Source of the DNA: Tachypleus tridentatus
Lineage: Eukaryota; Arthropoda; Merostomata; Xiphosura; Limulidae
Direction of reading: 5' to 3'
DNA length: 64,000 bases
Assembly: GCF_004210375.1 (NCBI RefSeq)
Contig: NC_134825.1
Span: forward strand, 806,001-870,000
The notes beneath the pieces are model-generated. The model searched no databases. It was not told where the DNA came from and saw nothing but the letters and a program-made list of their open reading frames with translations. Numbering within the stretch: position 1 is the stretch's first letter; each line of letters starts with the position of its first letter. The position numbers were made by a program, and so were the translations under genes. This document shows, in pieces, positions 33,281-43,895 of the stretch.

Positions 33281-33640
33281 AACATTTTTGTTCATTTTTG
33301 TATAACTTTAGTACAAATACATGTAAATCATGATTCAGACCTCATGTAAATAAAAATTTGTAAATTTGCCCGTTTATACATTATTCAGGTAACAAAAGCA
33401 GAGTTTGAAGCGAATAATGACCATTTTATGTACTTTCACAACACAAGCAATTAAGAAATAACACATACTATCCAGAAACAAAATTTGTGTTATATAGTGT
33501 TATTTCTAGGTATAAATTTTTCTGTACACAACATGTTCTACGTGTTTGTTTGTTTACATCCGTATTTATAGAACCTAGAAAAACTTCCCTTCAATACAAG
33601 TTCACAAAACCCCGATGTATAACAGTAACATCAAGAGGTA
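33281..33640. other. Stretch with no gene seen
   Basis: AT-rich sequence leading into the 61-bp array. The 90-codon frame at 33,487 has no recognised content. Confidence 0.4.
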
Positions 33641-34720
33641 ATACTACAGAAACAACAAACATATTGAAACAAACAAGCAACATTTATTCAATTGTATCGA
33701 ACATTGTTACAATAAAAATACACAAATTGAAACAGAAAACACCAAGTACAAAACTATAAGAAATATTATTACAGTAGCAATACACACACTAAAACAGAAA
33801 AAAAAACAATTATTCGACTGATAGAAACATTGTCACAATAATAACACAGAGACTAAAATAGAAACAACAACAACTACTCTACTGTAAGAAACACTGTTAC
33901 AGTAACAACACAGCTCAAACTAGAAACAAGAACAGTTATTCAACTGATAGAATCGTTGTTTCAGTAACAATACACAGACTGAAATATAAACAACAATTAT
34001 TCAACTGATAGAAACGTTGTTACAGTAACAATACACAGAGTGAAATAGAAACAACAATTATTCAACTAATAGAAACGTTGTTACAATAACAATACACAGA
34101 CTGAAATAGAAACAACAATTATTCAATTGATAGAAACGTTGTTACAGTAACAATACACAGAGTGAAATAGAAACAACAATTATTCAACTGATAGAAACGT
34201 TGTTACAGTAACAATACACAGACTGAAATGAAAACAACAATTATTCAACTGATAGAAACGTTGTTACAATAACCCACAGACTAAAATAGAAACAAGAACA
34301 ATTACTCTGCTGTAAGAAATATTGTTACAGTAAAAATAAACTGACTAAAAAGAAAAACAAGAATTATTGAACTGGTAGACAAACTGCTACATTAACAACT
34401 CATAGAATGAAATACGTACAACAACAATTATTGAACTGATAGCAATAATGCTAAAGTAACAACACACAGACCAAAATAGAAACAACACCAATTGCTCTAC
34501 TGTAAAAACATTTTTACTGTAACAACACAAAGACTGAAATCGAAACATCAACAATTACTCTACCATAAAAAACATTGCTGCAGTAACAACATAAACTAAA
34601 GTAGAAACAACAACAATTACTCTACTGTAAAAAAACATTGTTACTGTTGCAACATACAGAATAAAGTAGATACAGAAACACTGTTGTAGTAGAAACACAC
34701 AGACTGAAACAGAAACCAAT
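33640..34720. repeat. 61-bp minisatellite, about 17 degenerate copies
   Basis: 'gaaacgttgttacagtaaca' + 'atacacagactgaaatagaa' + 'acaacaattattcaactgata'. It is most regular at 33,950-34,270 (spacing 61) and decays on both sides. Confidence 0.93.
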
Positions 34721-34964
34721 AACTACTTGCTATCTTGTGATAAACTGACATTTGACGTCTACTGAGATATAAATTAGGAACTAAACAAAACCAACAGTTT
34801 TTAGGCATGTTAAGTCTATTCATTGTCTATCTACTGATAAGCTGAAATTTGACGTTTACTGGAACATTACCGACAAGTTAAACAATGTTTTCCTAATCAT
34901 AACAATGACAGTCTTAACATTATTTGATTAGACATAACTTCCTAATCTCTCTCTCAGTTTGTTT
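34721..34964. other. Short stretch with no gene seen
   Basis: No supported feature. Confidence 0.4.
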
Positions 34965-35055
34965 GTGTTTTTTTTGGTTAATTGTGCACGAAGCCACACA
35001 GGGGTGTATGTTATAAGCAACGCGTGTTGCGTTATAATTTATTAGGTACACCCCT
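34965..35055. repeat. SINE-tail fragment followed by a 56-base inverted repeat
   Basis: After 'ttaattgtgcacgaagccac', which resembles a SINE tail, 35,000-35,055 is an interrupted palindrome. The outer arms are AGGGGTGTA / TACACCCCT. The inner arms are TTATAA-GCAAC / GTTGC-GTTATAA around GCGT. Confidence 0.8.
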
Positions 35056-35934
35056 TAACCATGAGGGGTGAAGTAGGTTTGTTTTTATTTTATTGTAGTA
35101 TGAAGTATTTACTAAACACCTTCTTTACTTGGATTCACAAAAGTCGACTAGCACCCTGCACCCTATTTTATACAAGTCCAGAGTTACATGATGCTTGCAG
35201 GTAAATGATTATATATAAATACGTTGTTTAATTTTAATATCTAATGCACGTTACCAAGTTATAAGTAAACAGCATCCATATGAAATTTCAAAACTTTTAT
35301 CTAAAATAAACAGTGAAAAATACATTATAAGAAATCCACTAACCTCGCGATCGTGTGTTGAAGTGTGACGTTCTTTCGAATTGCTTGAAGTTCATGACAA
35401 AAAACTCTGTTGAATGAAACATGACAATATTAATGAATTTTAGAATGACGTCACGGACGATATTTATCCCTCTGTCTCGCATACGGATTTTAAAATGTTA
35501 TTTTTATTTGTTACCGAGTTCAGCCAAGCAGCCACTGCAAAAACTAATAATAATCCAATTACGTTATTTAACTAAAACATTAATTCATGAGTTGGGAAAA
35601 TATACAAGAATAACTAAAATAACTACGTTACCATGACTACAAACAAATAAACATAGATGGATGTCTGCTTGGAGTGAAGACGATTCAAACCAAACTGGGT
35701 AAAGTATATTTACTTTTATCCCGAAACCGACTGCACCACGAGTGTACGGTTTACATGTCATCACGTACCTACTTCAACACATTAAAAATAATACTTTTCA
35801 TGTTTGAAATCACCTTGAATAATTTGAAAAAAACGCTGATGGTGAAGAATCTTTTGATCTCATTCCGTAAGTAGGTTAATATCTTAAAGCAATGTGTGTT
35901 CTAACTAACACTTCTTGTAGAGTCAATAAATATC
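35056..35934. other. Stretch with no gene seen
   Basis: Short open frames at 35,421 and 35,674 have no recognisable content or splice context. Confidence 0.45.
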
Positions 35935-36578
35935 ACTTTTGAAATTAACTACAACATCTAATAAGTACTAGGGTTAGCTATCACATCTAATAAGTAGCTA
36001 TCACATTAAGGGTAAGCTATCACATCTAATAAGTAGCTATCGCACCAAGGGTAAGCTATCACATCTAATAAGTAGCTATCACATTAAGGGTAAGCTATCA
36101 CATCTAATAAGTAGCTATCGCACCAAGGGTAAGCTATCACATCTAATAAGTAGCTATCACACCTAGAGTTAACTCTCACATCTATTAAGTAGCTATCACA
36201 CCTAGAGTTAACTCTTACATCAGATAAGTAGCTATCACACCTAGAGTTAACTCTCACATCTATTAAGTAGCTATCACACCTAGAGTTAACCCTTGCATCT
36301 AATAAGTAGCTATCACACCTAGAGTTAACTCTTGCATCTAATAAGTAGCTATCACACCTAGAGTTAACTCTCACATCTATTAAGTAGCTATCACACCAAG
36401 GGTAAGCAATTACGTTTAATAAGTAGCTATCACACCTGGAGTTAACTCTCACATTTATTACGTAGCTATCACACCTAGGATTAGCTCTCACATTTTATAG
36501 TTAAATGCCACTGTTATGGTTAACTCTTACATGTTATAGTTAGTTATTACACCAGGTATTAGCTTTTACATTTAATAA
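35935..36578. repeat. 39-bp minisatellite, left part of a split array
   Basis: 'agctatcacacctagagtta' + 'actctcacatctaataagt', about 13 units that decay towards 36,480-36,578. Related sequence reappears at 38,899-39,090 on the far side of a DNA transposon. Confidence 0.93.
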
Positions 36579-38898
36579 CACTTTGCAACAAATTTCAGGT
36601 TCAAAAAAAGTACAAGTTAAGTAAGGCTTTTTTCTGGGTCAAAAAATTGTCCTGATTCTGAATCTTACCTTTATTCCTCCAGATTAGGCACCGTTTTCCT
36701 GTACCATGAACCATATGTTTTATAATATACTGCAAAATATCACGTATTGAACACAACATTGCAAATACTGAAAGTTACAAAAAAACAAAACAAAAATTTA
36801 GTTGGTATAACAAAACATTTATTGGTTATGAATTAAAAACACACACCTGTCAGTTTAAACAACTTTTGTTTTTCTTGTGTGGAGTGTGATCTTCTTTTTT
36901 ATACCCCAGCAGTAGTCTGCCAACATGCCAGGGTTCCATTTTCCTTTAAATCGTCGCTCCATCACAACAATATCCTGATGGAATCTCTCGCCATGTTCAT
37001 CACTCACATCACCAAGATTTTCCGCAAAAAAATCCAAATGAGAGTGGAGCACATGAACTTTTAGAGACATGTTACATTTAATATCATGATAATGACTCAG
37101 CAGATCATTCACAGCTCTTCTGAACGATGGTTTCCCAGGAAGTTATCACAAACTTTCTTGAATGACTCAAAGGCAAGCTTCTCTTTTCTCTTGAGATGTG
37201 TGATGAAGGTTTCATCAAGTACCATTTGGGGACCTATGAAGATACCATCTTTAATTTTAGCTTGACTAAGGGAAGGGAACTTCTCTGCAAGATATGCAAA
37301 TGTGTAGGATTCCTTGTCCAAGGCTTTCACAAATTGCTTAAACAAACCAAGTTTAATATGCAAAGGTGGTAAAAGAATTCTATCACTTTCCACAAGTGGT
37401 TTGTGCATGATGTTGTGTTTTCCTTGCTCAATTTCATCTCGGATCGGCCAATCCTTGCGTACATAATGTTCAGTTCTTGCTCTGGAGTTCCATAAGCACA
37501 GGAAGCAGCAAAATTTAGTATAGCCAAGCTGAAGGCCAGTAAGCATGGCCACAACCTTGAAATCTGCACAAATATGCCAGTTATGGTCATCATACTGTAT
37601 GCTTGTTAGAATTGCTTTCAGATTTTCATATGATTCTTTCACGGTTGTGCTATAAGCTATGGGAACAGAAGGCAGAGTGTTACCATTGTGTAGCAGAACA
37701 GCTTTGATGCTGTCCTTGGATGCATCTATGCAAAGTCGCCAGTTGGTGTTATCATATGGTATTTCCAGTTGCTCAAAAAGTTCAGTGATGTCATTACAAA
37801 AGCATAAGTCATCCTTCATGGTGAATAATGCAAGCAGATCCTCTTGTACGTTTCCTGTACAGTGTTATCTTCACTCCTTTCTCAAGAAGATTACGTTATT
37901 GAAGCCTTGATGCCAGAAACTCACTTTTGTCTTTGGTTAAGTAGAAATCCCTGCACAAGTCATTTAGAGCCTCTTGAGAAAATGGTATTGGTTTATTCTC
38001 GCTTTCTGGATGATTGGGCTCCACATATTCACCACTGGAATGTTCATCTGCACTGCTGGAACTCTGCATTTCTTGATCTGGAGGTTTGGACACAGGTAAA
38101 TTTTCTGAGTGCTCTACTGGGCGCATTGCTGATTGCAAATTTGGGTAAACAATGTGTTTCTTTTTCTTTGCTGTAGTACAGCCTGTTAAGTCTTGCTGAC
38201 AGAAATAGCAATCATTAGAGTGATCTTTCTGCTCACGCCAAATCATTGGCACACCAAACTTCATGTGAACATTTTTTCCTGCATACCAGGCACTCAATGT
38301 CTTCACACATGTAAGGCAACACACATGAGGAGCCCATGACTTGTCCTGGTCTCCTAAGTCACAAATGAAGTACGCCTTGTACATTTTCTTGACATGGTGT
38401 GTAATACTGCGCTTTTCTTTAGCAAACGTTAATTCCCCACATATGTAACAGAATCTGTTTGGATCATTTTTCCACTGTCTTGCACTCACTTTTGAAAACA
38501 AATAAGATCTGAAAGAAAAAAAAAACATTAAACACAAGCTTTGACGTATAAAGTATTAAGTGATGAACTCAATTAAATATAAGCACACAATAATAAACCA
38601 GAAAATATGATTTTAAACTGTACTGTGCTATTTAATATATGATTTTAAACTGTACTGTGCTATTTATCATATCACATTGTAGGTGTTACTAAGATTGGTC
38701 TCTAGCCCTGGGTTGAAAACCATTTTACAATGCGATAGAGAATTTTATTTTTTAATAACGACAAAAGGGTATACATTGACAATTCTGCAAAAGCCATGCC
38801 TAATTCAACAAAAAGAAGGCCAGAAATGGATTTCCCATGTCATTTTGCATATAAAAATGGCCACAGATGTCTTGTACTTTTTTGAGTGCTGCACAGTG
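36579..38898 (-). mobile_element. DNA transposon with CACT termini, class uncertain
   Basis: 2,320 bp. The left end reads CACTTTGCAACA and, after a gap, 'ttcaaaaaaagtacaag'. The right end, inverted, reads CACTGTGCAGCA then 'ctcaaaaaagtacaag': a matching pair of terminal inverted repeats. Adjacent bases are TAA (left) and TCA (right), so a 3-bp target duplication is possible but unproven. It interrupts the 39-bp array. The encoded protein has zinc-binding and DDE-like features. Ends beginning CACT suggest the CACTA/Mirage/Chapaev group; this is inference. Confidence 0.75.
36855..38537 (-). pseudogene. Transposase-like protein of the CACT-ended element, broken
   Basis: Three segments in order. 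(1) 38,537-37,896, N-terminal, with four Cys pairs (CYICGEL, CCLTCVKTL, CYFCQQDL) and WAPHVCC, then an acidic Ser-rich linker. (2) 37,819-37,109, core, with CIDASKDSIKAVLLHNG, CADFKVVAMLTG and FCCFLCLWNSRA. (3) 37,112-36,855, C-terminal, with LHSHLDFF and GERFHQDI. Asp in CIDAS, Asp in ADFK and Glu in GERFHQ are candidate catalytic residues of an RNase H-like fold (my inference). A T-rich acceptor ending CTTTCAG near 38,514 hints at an intron. Segments 1 and 2 are separated by stops, and 2 and 3 by a frameshift. I know this family as very common and unnamed in invertebrate genomes. Confidence 0.8.
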
Positions 38899-39110
38899 TC
38901 ATTAGTTCTCACACCTAGGATTATCTCTCACATCTTATAGTTAGATGACAGAGTTATGGTTTAATAGTTAGTTATTACACCAGGTATTAGCTCTTACATT
39001 TAACAATGAACTAATACACCGAAAGTTTATTCTCGCATCTAACAGTTAGTTTTACATCTACGGTTAACTCTCACATATTATAAAAAGGTGTCACCTTTTG
39101 GAATTGGGTA
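38899..39110. repeat. 39-bp minisatellite, right part of a split array
   Basis: 'tctcacacctaggattatct', 'agttagttattacaccaggt' and 'attagctcttacatttaaca' closely match 36,470-36,570, left of the transposon. Either the array is continuous and was interrupted, or the flank was duplicated. Confidence 0.8.
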
Positions 39111-39169
39111 TGAAACCTGTGGTCAAACTGTTTCCTCTATAGATATCCTGTGGTTTGGGTTTGACTCAA

Positions 39170-39330
39170 AATCTTAGAATCACTGTTTCAATTCCGTGTA
39201 ATACCAAACATGTTCGCCTTTTTAGTCACGTGGCGTTATTATGTGCGGTTAATCTTACTATTCGTTTTCAAAAGAGTATCCCAAGAGCTGGTGGTGGGTT
39301 CTGCTGACTATCTGCTTCCCTCTAGTCTAT
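39170..39330 (+). repeat. tRNA-derived SINE, family 1, old copy from which an array grew
   Basis: 'tttcaattccgtgtaatacc' (B-box region), 'aaacatgttcgcctttttag', 'gcggttaatcttactattcg', then 'caaaagagtatcccaagagc', in family-1 order. Its body then runs without break into the first unit of the 57-bp array. Confidence 0.85.
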
Positions 39331-41105
39331 CATGATCCCAAGAGCTGGTGGTTGGTTCTGTTGACTAACTGTTTTCCTCTAACTGTCATGATCTCAAGAG
39401 CTGGTAGTGGGTTGTGTTGATTAACTGCTTCACTCTAGTCTATCATGATCTCAAGAGTTAGTGGTGAGTTAGGTTGACTAACTGCTTCACTCTAGTCTGT
39501 CATGATCTCAAGAGTTAGTGGTGAGTTAGGTTGATTAACTGCTTCACTCTAGTCTATCACGATCTCAAGAGTTAGTGGTGGGTTAGATTGACTAACTGTT
39601 TTCCTCTAACTGTCATGATCTTAAGAGTTAGTGGTGAGTTAGGTTGACTAACTGTTTTCCTCTAACTGTCATGATCCCAAGAGCTGGTGGTGGGTTGTGT
39701 TGATTAACTGCTTCACTCTAGTCTATCATGATCTCAAGAATTAGTGGTAAGTTAGGTTGACCAACTGTTTTCCTCTAACTGTCATGATCCCAAGAGCTGG
39801 TGGTGGGTTGTGTTGATTAACTGCTTCACTCTAGTCTATCGTGATCTCAAGAGTTAGTGGTGAGTTAGGTTGACTAACTGTTTTCCTCTAACTGTCATGA
39901 TCCCAAGAGCTGGTGGTGGGTTGTGTTGATTAACTGCTTCACTCTAGTCTATCATGATCTCAAGAGCTAGTGGTGGGTTCTGCTGACTATCTGCTTCCCT
40001 CTAGTCTATCATGATCCCAAGAGCTGGTGGTGGGTTCTGCTGACTATCTGCTTCCCTCTAGTCTATCATGATCCCAAGAGCTGCTGGTGGGTTCTGTTCA
40101 GTAACTGCTTCACTCTAGTCTATCATGATCCCAAGAGCTGGTGGTGGGTTCTGTTCAGTAACTGCTTCACTCTAGTCTATCATGATCCCAAGAGCTGGTG
40201 GTGGGTTCTGCTGACTATCTGCTTCCCTCTAGTCTATCATGATCCCAAGAGCTGGTGGTGGGTTCTGCTGACTATCTGCTTCCCTCTAGTCTATCATGAT
40301 CCCAAGAGCTGGTGGTGAGTTCTGTTCAGTAACTGCTTCCCTCTAGTCTATCATGATCCCAAGAGCTGGTGGTGGTTTCTGTTCAGTAACTGCTTCTCTC
40401 TAGTCTATCATGATCCCAAGAGATGGTGGTGGGTTCTGCTGACTATCTGCTTCCCTCTAGTCTATCATGATCCCAAGAGCTGGTGGTGGGTTCTGTTCAG
40501 TAACTGCTTCACTCTAGTCTATCATGATCCCAAGAGCTGGTGGTGGGTTTTGTTCAGTAACTGCTTCACTCTAGTCTATCATGATCCCAAGAGCTGGTGG
40601 TGGGTTCTGCTGACTATCTGCTTCCCTCTAGTCTATCATGATCCCAAGAGCTGGTGGTGGGTTCTGCTGACTATCTGCTTCCCTCTAGTCTATCATGATC
40701 CCAAGAGCTGGTGGTGAGTTCTGTTCAGTAACTGCTTCCCTCTAGTCTATCATGATCCCAAGAGCTGGTGGTGGTTCTGCTGACTATCTGCTTCCCTCTA
40801 GTCTATCATGATCCCAAGAGCTGGTGGTGGGTTCTGTTCAGTAACTGCTTCCCTCTAGTCTATCATGATCCCAAGAGATGGCGGTGGGTTCTGCTGACTA
40901 TCTGCTTCCCTCTAGTCTATCATGATCCCAAAAGCTGCTGGTGGGTTCTGTTCAGTAACTGCTTCACTCTAGTCTATCATGATCCCAAGAGCTGGTGGTG
41001 GGTTCTGTTCAGTAACTGCTTCACTCTAGTCTATCATGATCCCAAGAGCTATGGTGGGTTTTGTTCAGTAACTGCTTCCCTCTAGTTTATCATGATCTCA
41101 AAATC
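39283..41105. repeat. 57-bp minisatellite derived from a SINE body, about 32 copies
   Basis: 'atcccaagagctggtggtgg' + 'gttctgctgactatctgctt' + 'ccctctagtctatcatg'. The unit matches the SINE family-1 body 'cccaagagttggcggtgggt' + 'ggtgatgactagctgccttccctctagtcttaca'. The spacing 40,011 to 40,068 is 57. Two subtypes ('ctgctgactatctgc' and 'ctgttcagtaactgc') alternate in blocks. The SINE tail after the unit is absent at the right end. Confidence 0.96.
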
Positions 41106-41446
41106 TAGTGTTGCATTGTAATTAACACATAGATAATGTACAACACCCAGAAGTATCAAGTAAAACGTAGTATATTATCATTACTTTACCTTTATTTATT
41201 ATAATATATATTTTCACTATATGTAAAGAATATCACAAATTAATAACATTTTCATACTGATAACAGTAAAAACTCTGTAATAAATAGCAGATTGTAAGTT
41301 TGTACTGAATATTTGATGTTTGAACCACTATGAATTTAAATTCAAACTAAAAGAACAAATAGTAGAAATACAATAAAAGATTGTGTGAACCAGAAGAGAG
41401 TAGAGAAGATAAGTCCTATATACACTGTTGGCGAAATGAAACAAAC
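41106..41446. other. AT-rich stretch with no gene seen
   Basis: No supported feature. Confidence 0.45.
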
Positions 41447-41576
41447 GCTAAGTTTTGTTTAGAATCAAGCACAAAGTTACACAATGTGCTATCTGTGTTC
41501 TGTCCACCACGGGTAACGAAATCCAGTTTCTAGTGGTCGAAGTCCACAAATAAACCGCTGTGTCACTAGGGAACAG
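41447..41576 (-). repeat. tRNA-derived SINE, family 2
   Basis: Plus orientation: 'caagcacaaagttacacaat', 'tctgtccaccacgggtaacg', 'aaccgctgtgtcactaggga'. Confidence 0.88.
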
Positions 41577-41693
41577 AATGAAACAAGTCAAGTTATTTTA
41601 CATCCAGAATGCCAGTGTTCACTTTTATGTATTTAATATTCAACTTATTTACTCCATTGCACATTTAAATATAAAATTTGATGATATTGTTTG

Positions 41694-41970
41694 TTTTGCT
41701 TGTGTTTGAACTTCGCACAAAGCTACTCGAGGGCTATCTGTGCTAGCCGTTCCTAATTTAGCAGTGTAAGACTAGAGGGAAGGCAGCTAGTCATTACCAC
41801 CCACCGCAAACTCTTGGGCTACTATTTTACCAACGAATAGTGGTATTGACCGTCACATTATAACGCCCCCACGGCTGGGAGGGCGAGCATGTTTGGCGCG
41901 ACGGGGATGCGAACCCGCGACCCTCAGATTACGAGTCGCACGCACTTAACGCGCTTGGCCATGCCAGGTC
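41694..41970 (-). repeat. tRNA-derived SINE, family 1, nearly full length
   Basis: Minus-strand head 'gacctggcatggccaagcgc' (A box) and 'cgcgggttcgcatccccgtc' (B box), full body, tail 'gcgaagttcaaacac'. An imperfect target duplication is likely ('ttgatgatatt' at 41,678, 'ttgatgagatatt' at 41,971). Confidence 0.93.
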
Positions 41971-42074
41971 TTGATGAGATATTAAACTAGGAAAAGCACA
42001 GTAATGTATTGGTAGAAAAAAAGAGGGAACATTTAGAATTTGTCATAGTTACTGTTCAACAGCATTCCTGATTT

Positions 42075-42600
42075 ACATTCACACATTGCTGTTCAACACA
42101 CAAAACACAACAATATCTTTATGTTGGATCCTGTGTTCCCTGTCCACACGAAATACAATAATATCTTCATGTTGAGTTCTGTGCTTTTTGTCTCACACAA
42201 AATACAACAATATCTTTATGTTGAGTTCTGTGTTCCCTGTCCACACGAAATACAATAATATCTTCATGTTGAGTTCTGTGCTTCTTGTCTCACCCAAAAT
42301 ACAACAATATCTTCATGTTGGGTCGTGTGTTCCCTGTCTCACACAAAATACAATAATATCTTCATGTTGAGTTCTGTGCTTCTTGTCTCACACAAAATAC
42401 AACAATATCTTTATGTTGAGTCCTGTGTCCCCTATCTCACACAAAATACAACAATATCTTTATGTTGAGTCCTGTCTCCCCTGTCTCACACAAAATACAA
42501 CAAATCTTCATGTTGGGTCCTGTGTTAACTCTCTCATACAAAATACAAAACGGACATTGTGTTGGGTCCTGGATTCCCTATATTATACAAAATAAAATGA
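42075..42600. repeat. 49-bp minisatellite, about 10 copies
   Basis: 'cacaaaatacaacaatatct' + 'ttatgttgagttctgtgttc' + 'cctgtctca', spacing 48-50. Confidence 0.94.
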
Positions 42601-42939
42601 CTTTCCTTTTTTAACAAAATATAACATAATGCTGGCTATTGCTTATTTTGCCCTACAGGAAATCAGAATGTCATGATTCAGGATCCTTCACACTTTGTCT
42701 CATACATTATCACTAGGATTGAATGCCAGGGTTAGTTAAATATATAGGGATGAGATAAAAGGCCGGTTGTATTTGTGGAATAATTTTAATTGGAATGTTA
42801 ATTTTTTATAATGGATGTTTTTTACTTAAACAAAGCAGATTTCAACTAGGTCTAGACAGAGGTGAGGAGCTGTAATATTAGTAAATAGGAAATATAACTG
42901 ACAGGATAACCTATACAACAAGCATAAAACATGAGCATA
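42601..42939. other. Stretch with no gene seen
   Basis: May include the decayed 5' part of the LINE fragment that follows. Confidence 0.4.
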
Positions 42940-43408
42940 TTTTTAAATCTGTGATTAACTGCTGCTATTGTAATGCTAGAAGTATTAGAACTAAAGGTGA
43001 TTGCAGTTGTTGAAACTGGGGATTTTGATATTATGGTCGTCAATGAGACTTGGTTAGATTTTAACAATTTTGATGATATATTTTTGACAACCATTTACTG
43101 GAGTTAGAGTGAAGAGAAAAAAGTAGAAGTAGCTTTATGTTAAGTTGAAACATATTGAAGAGAATAGCACTGAGATTGAGCCAGTTTGGGTTAGTGTTAG
43201 TGGATGTAAAAAGAAATGTCTTATAATTGAGACTTTTAAAGACCATCATCGGAAACTATGTAATGAAATCAGAATGGTGGCTGATAATAATGTTGTTAAG
43301 ATGAGATATTTTAATTTCAGGGCTAATGATTCCGAAAATGTCGACTTTGAGAGTGAGGGAAATACGTTGAGAGAAACTGTTCAGGATACATTTATACACC
43401 AACTGTAA
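42940..43408 (+). pseudogene. LINE endonuclease fragment, CR1/L2-like
   Basis: Apurinic-type endonuclease of a non-LTR retrotransposon, recognisable over about 150 residues with breaks. Near 42,975-43,100: ELKV(I)AVVETGDFDIMVVNETWLDFNN in pieces, with the catalytic NETWL motif. Then 43,145-43,408: PVWVSVSGCKKKCLI, NEIRMVADNNVVKM, RYFNFRAND (where GDFN is expected), then DTFIHQL. The Gly-Asp of the GDFN box is replaced by Arg-Tyr, which would abolish catalysis. A stop separates the two halves. No reverse transcriptase follows; the 28-bp array starts soon after. Confidence 0.82.
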
Positions 43409-43529
43409 ACATTAGAAGTGAGAAGCGTTTTCACCAGTAGAGATGATATGCGCAAGAACTCCAGGACGAGGTTGTTATGAAAAAAGAACTTTTAGATTTC
43501 ACTTGTTTAAATAAAGTAATTTTCAATAA

Positions 43530-43895
43530 CTTAATATCTCTCGTGCTCTACATCATTTTCAATATCTCTCGTGATGTACATCATTTTCAATATCTCTCGT
43601 GATGTACATCATTTTCAATATCTCTCGTGATGTACATCATTTTCAATATCTCTCGTGCTGTACATCATTTTCAATATCTCTCGCGATGTACATCATTTTC
43701 AATATCTCTCGCGATGTACATCATTTTCAATATCTCTCGTGATGTACATCATTTTCAATATCTCTCGTGATGTACATCATTTTCAATATCTCTCGTGATG
43801 TACATCATTTTCAATATCTCTCGTGATGTACATCATTTTCAATATCTCTCGTGATGTACATCATTTTCAATGTCTCTCGTGCTGTACATCATTTT
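43530..43895. repeat. 28-bp minisatellite, about 13 copies
   Basis: 'gatgtacatcattttcaata' + 'tctctcgt', highly uniform, with gt/gc and gat/gct variants. Such uniformity suggests recent expansion. Confidence 0.96.

Noticed and set aside
36084-36491. 135-residue Cys/Ser/Arg repeat protein on the minus strand
   Set aside because: Translation of a 39-bp minisatellite without a start context or conserved ends.
37844-38176. 110-codon plus-strand frame
   Set aside because: Antisense shadow of the CACT-ended transposon protein.
40768-41085. 105-residue repeat protein
   Set aside because: Translation of the 57-bp SINE-derived array.
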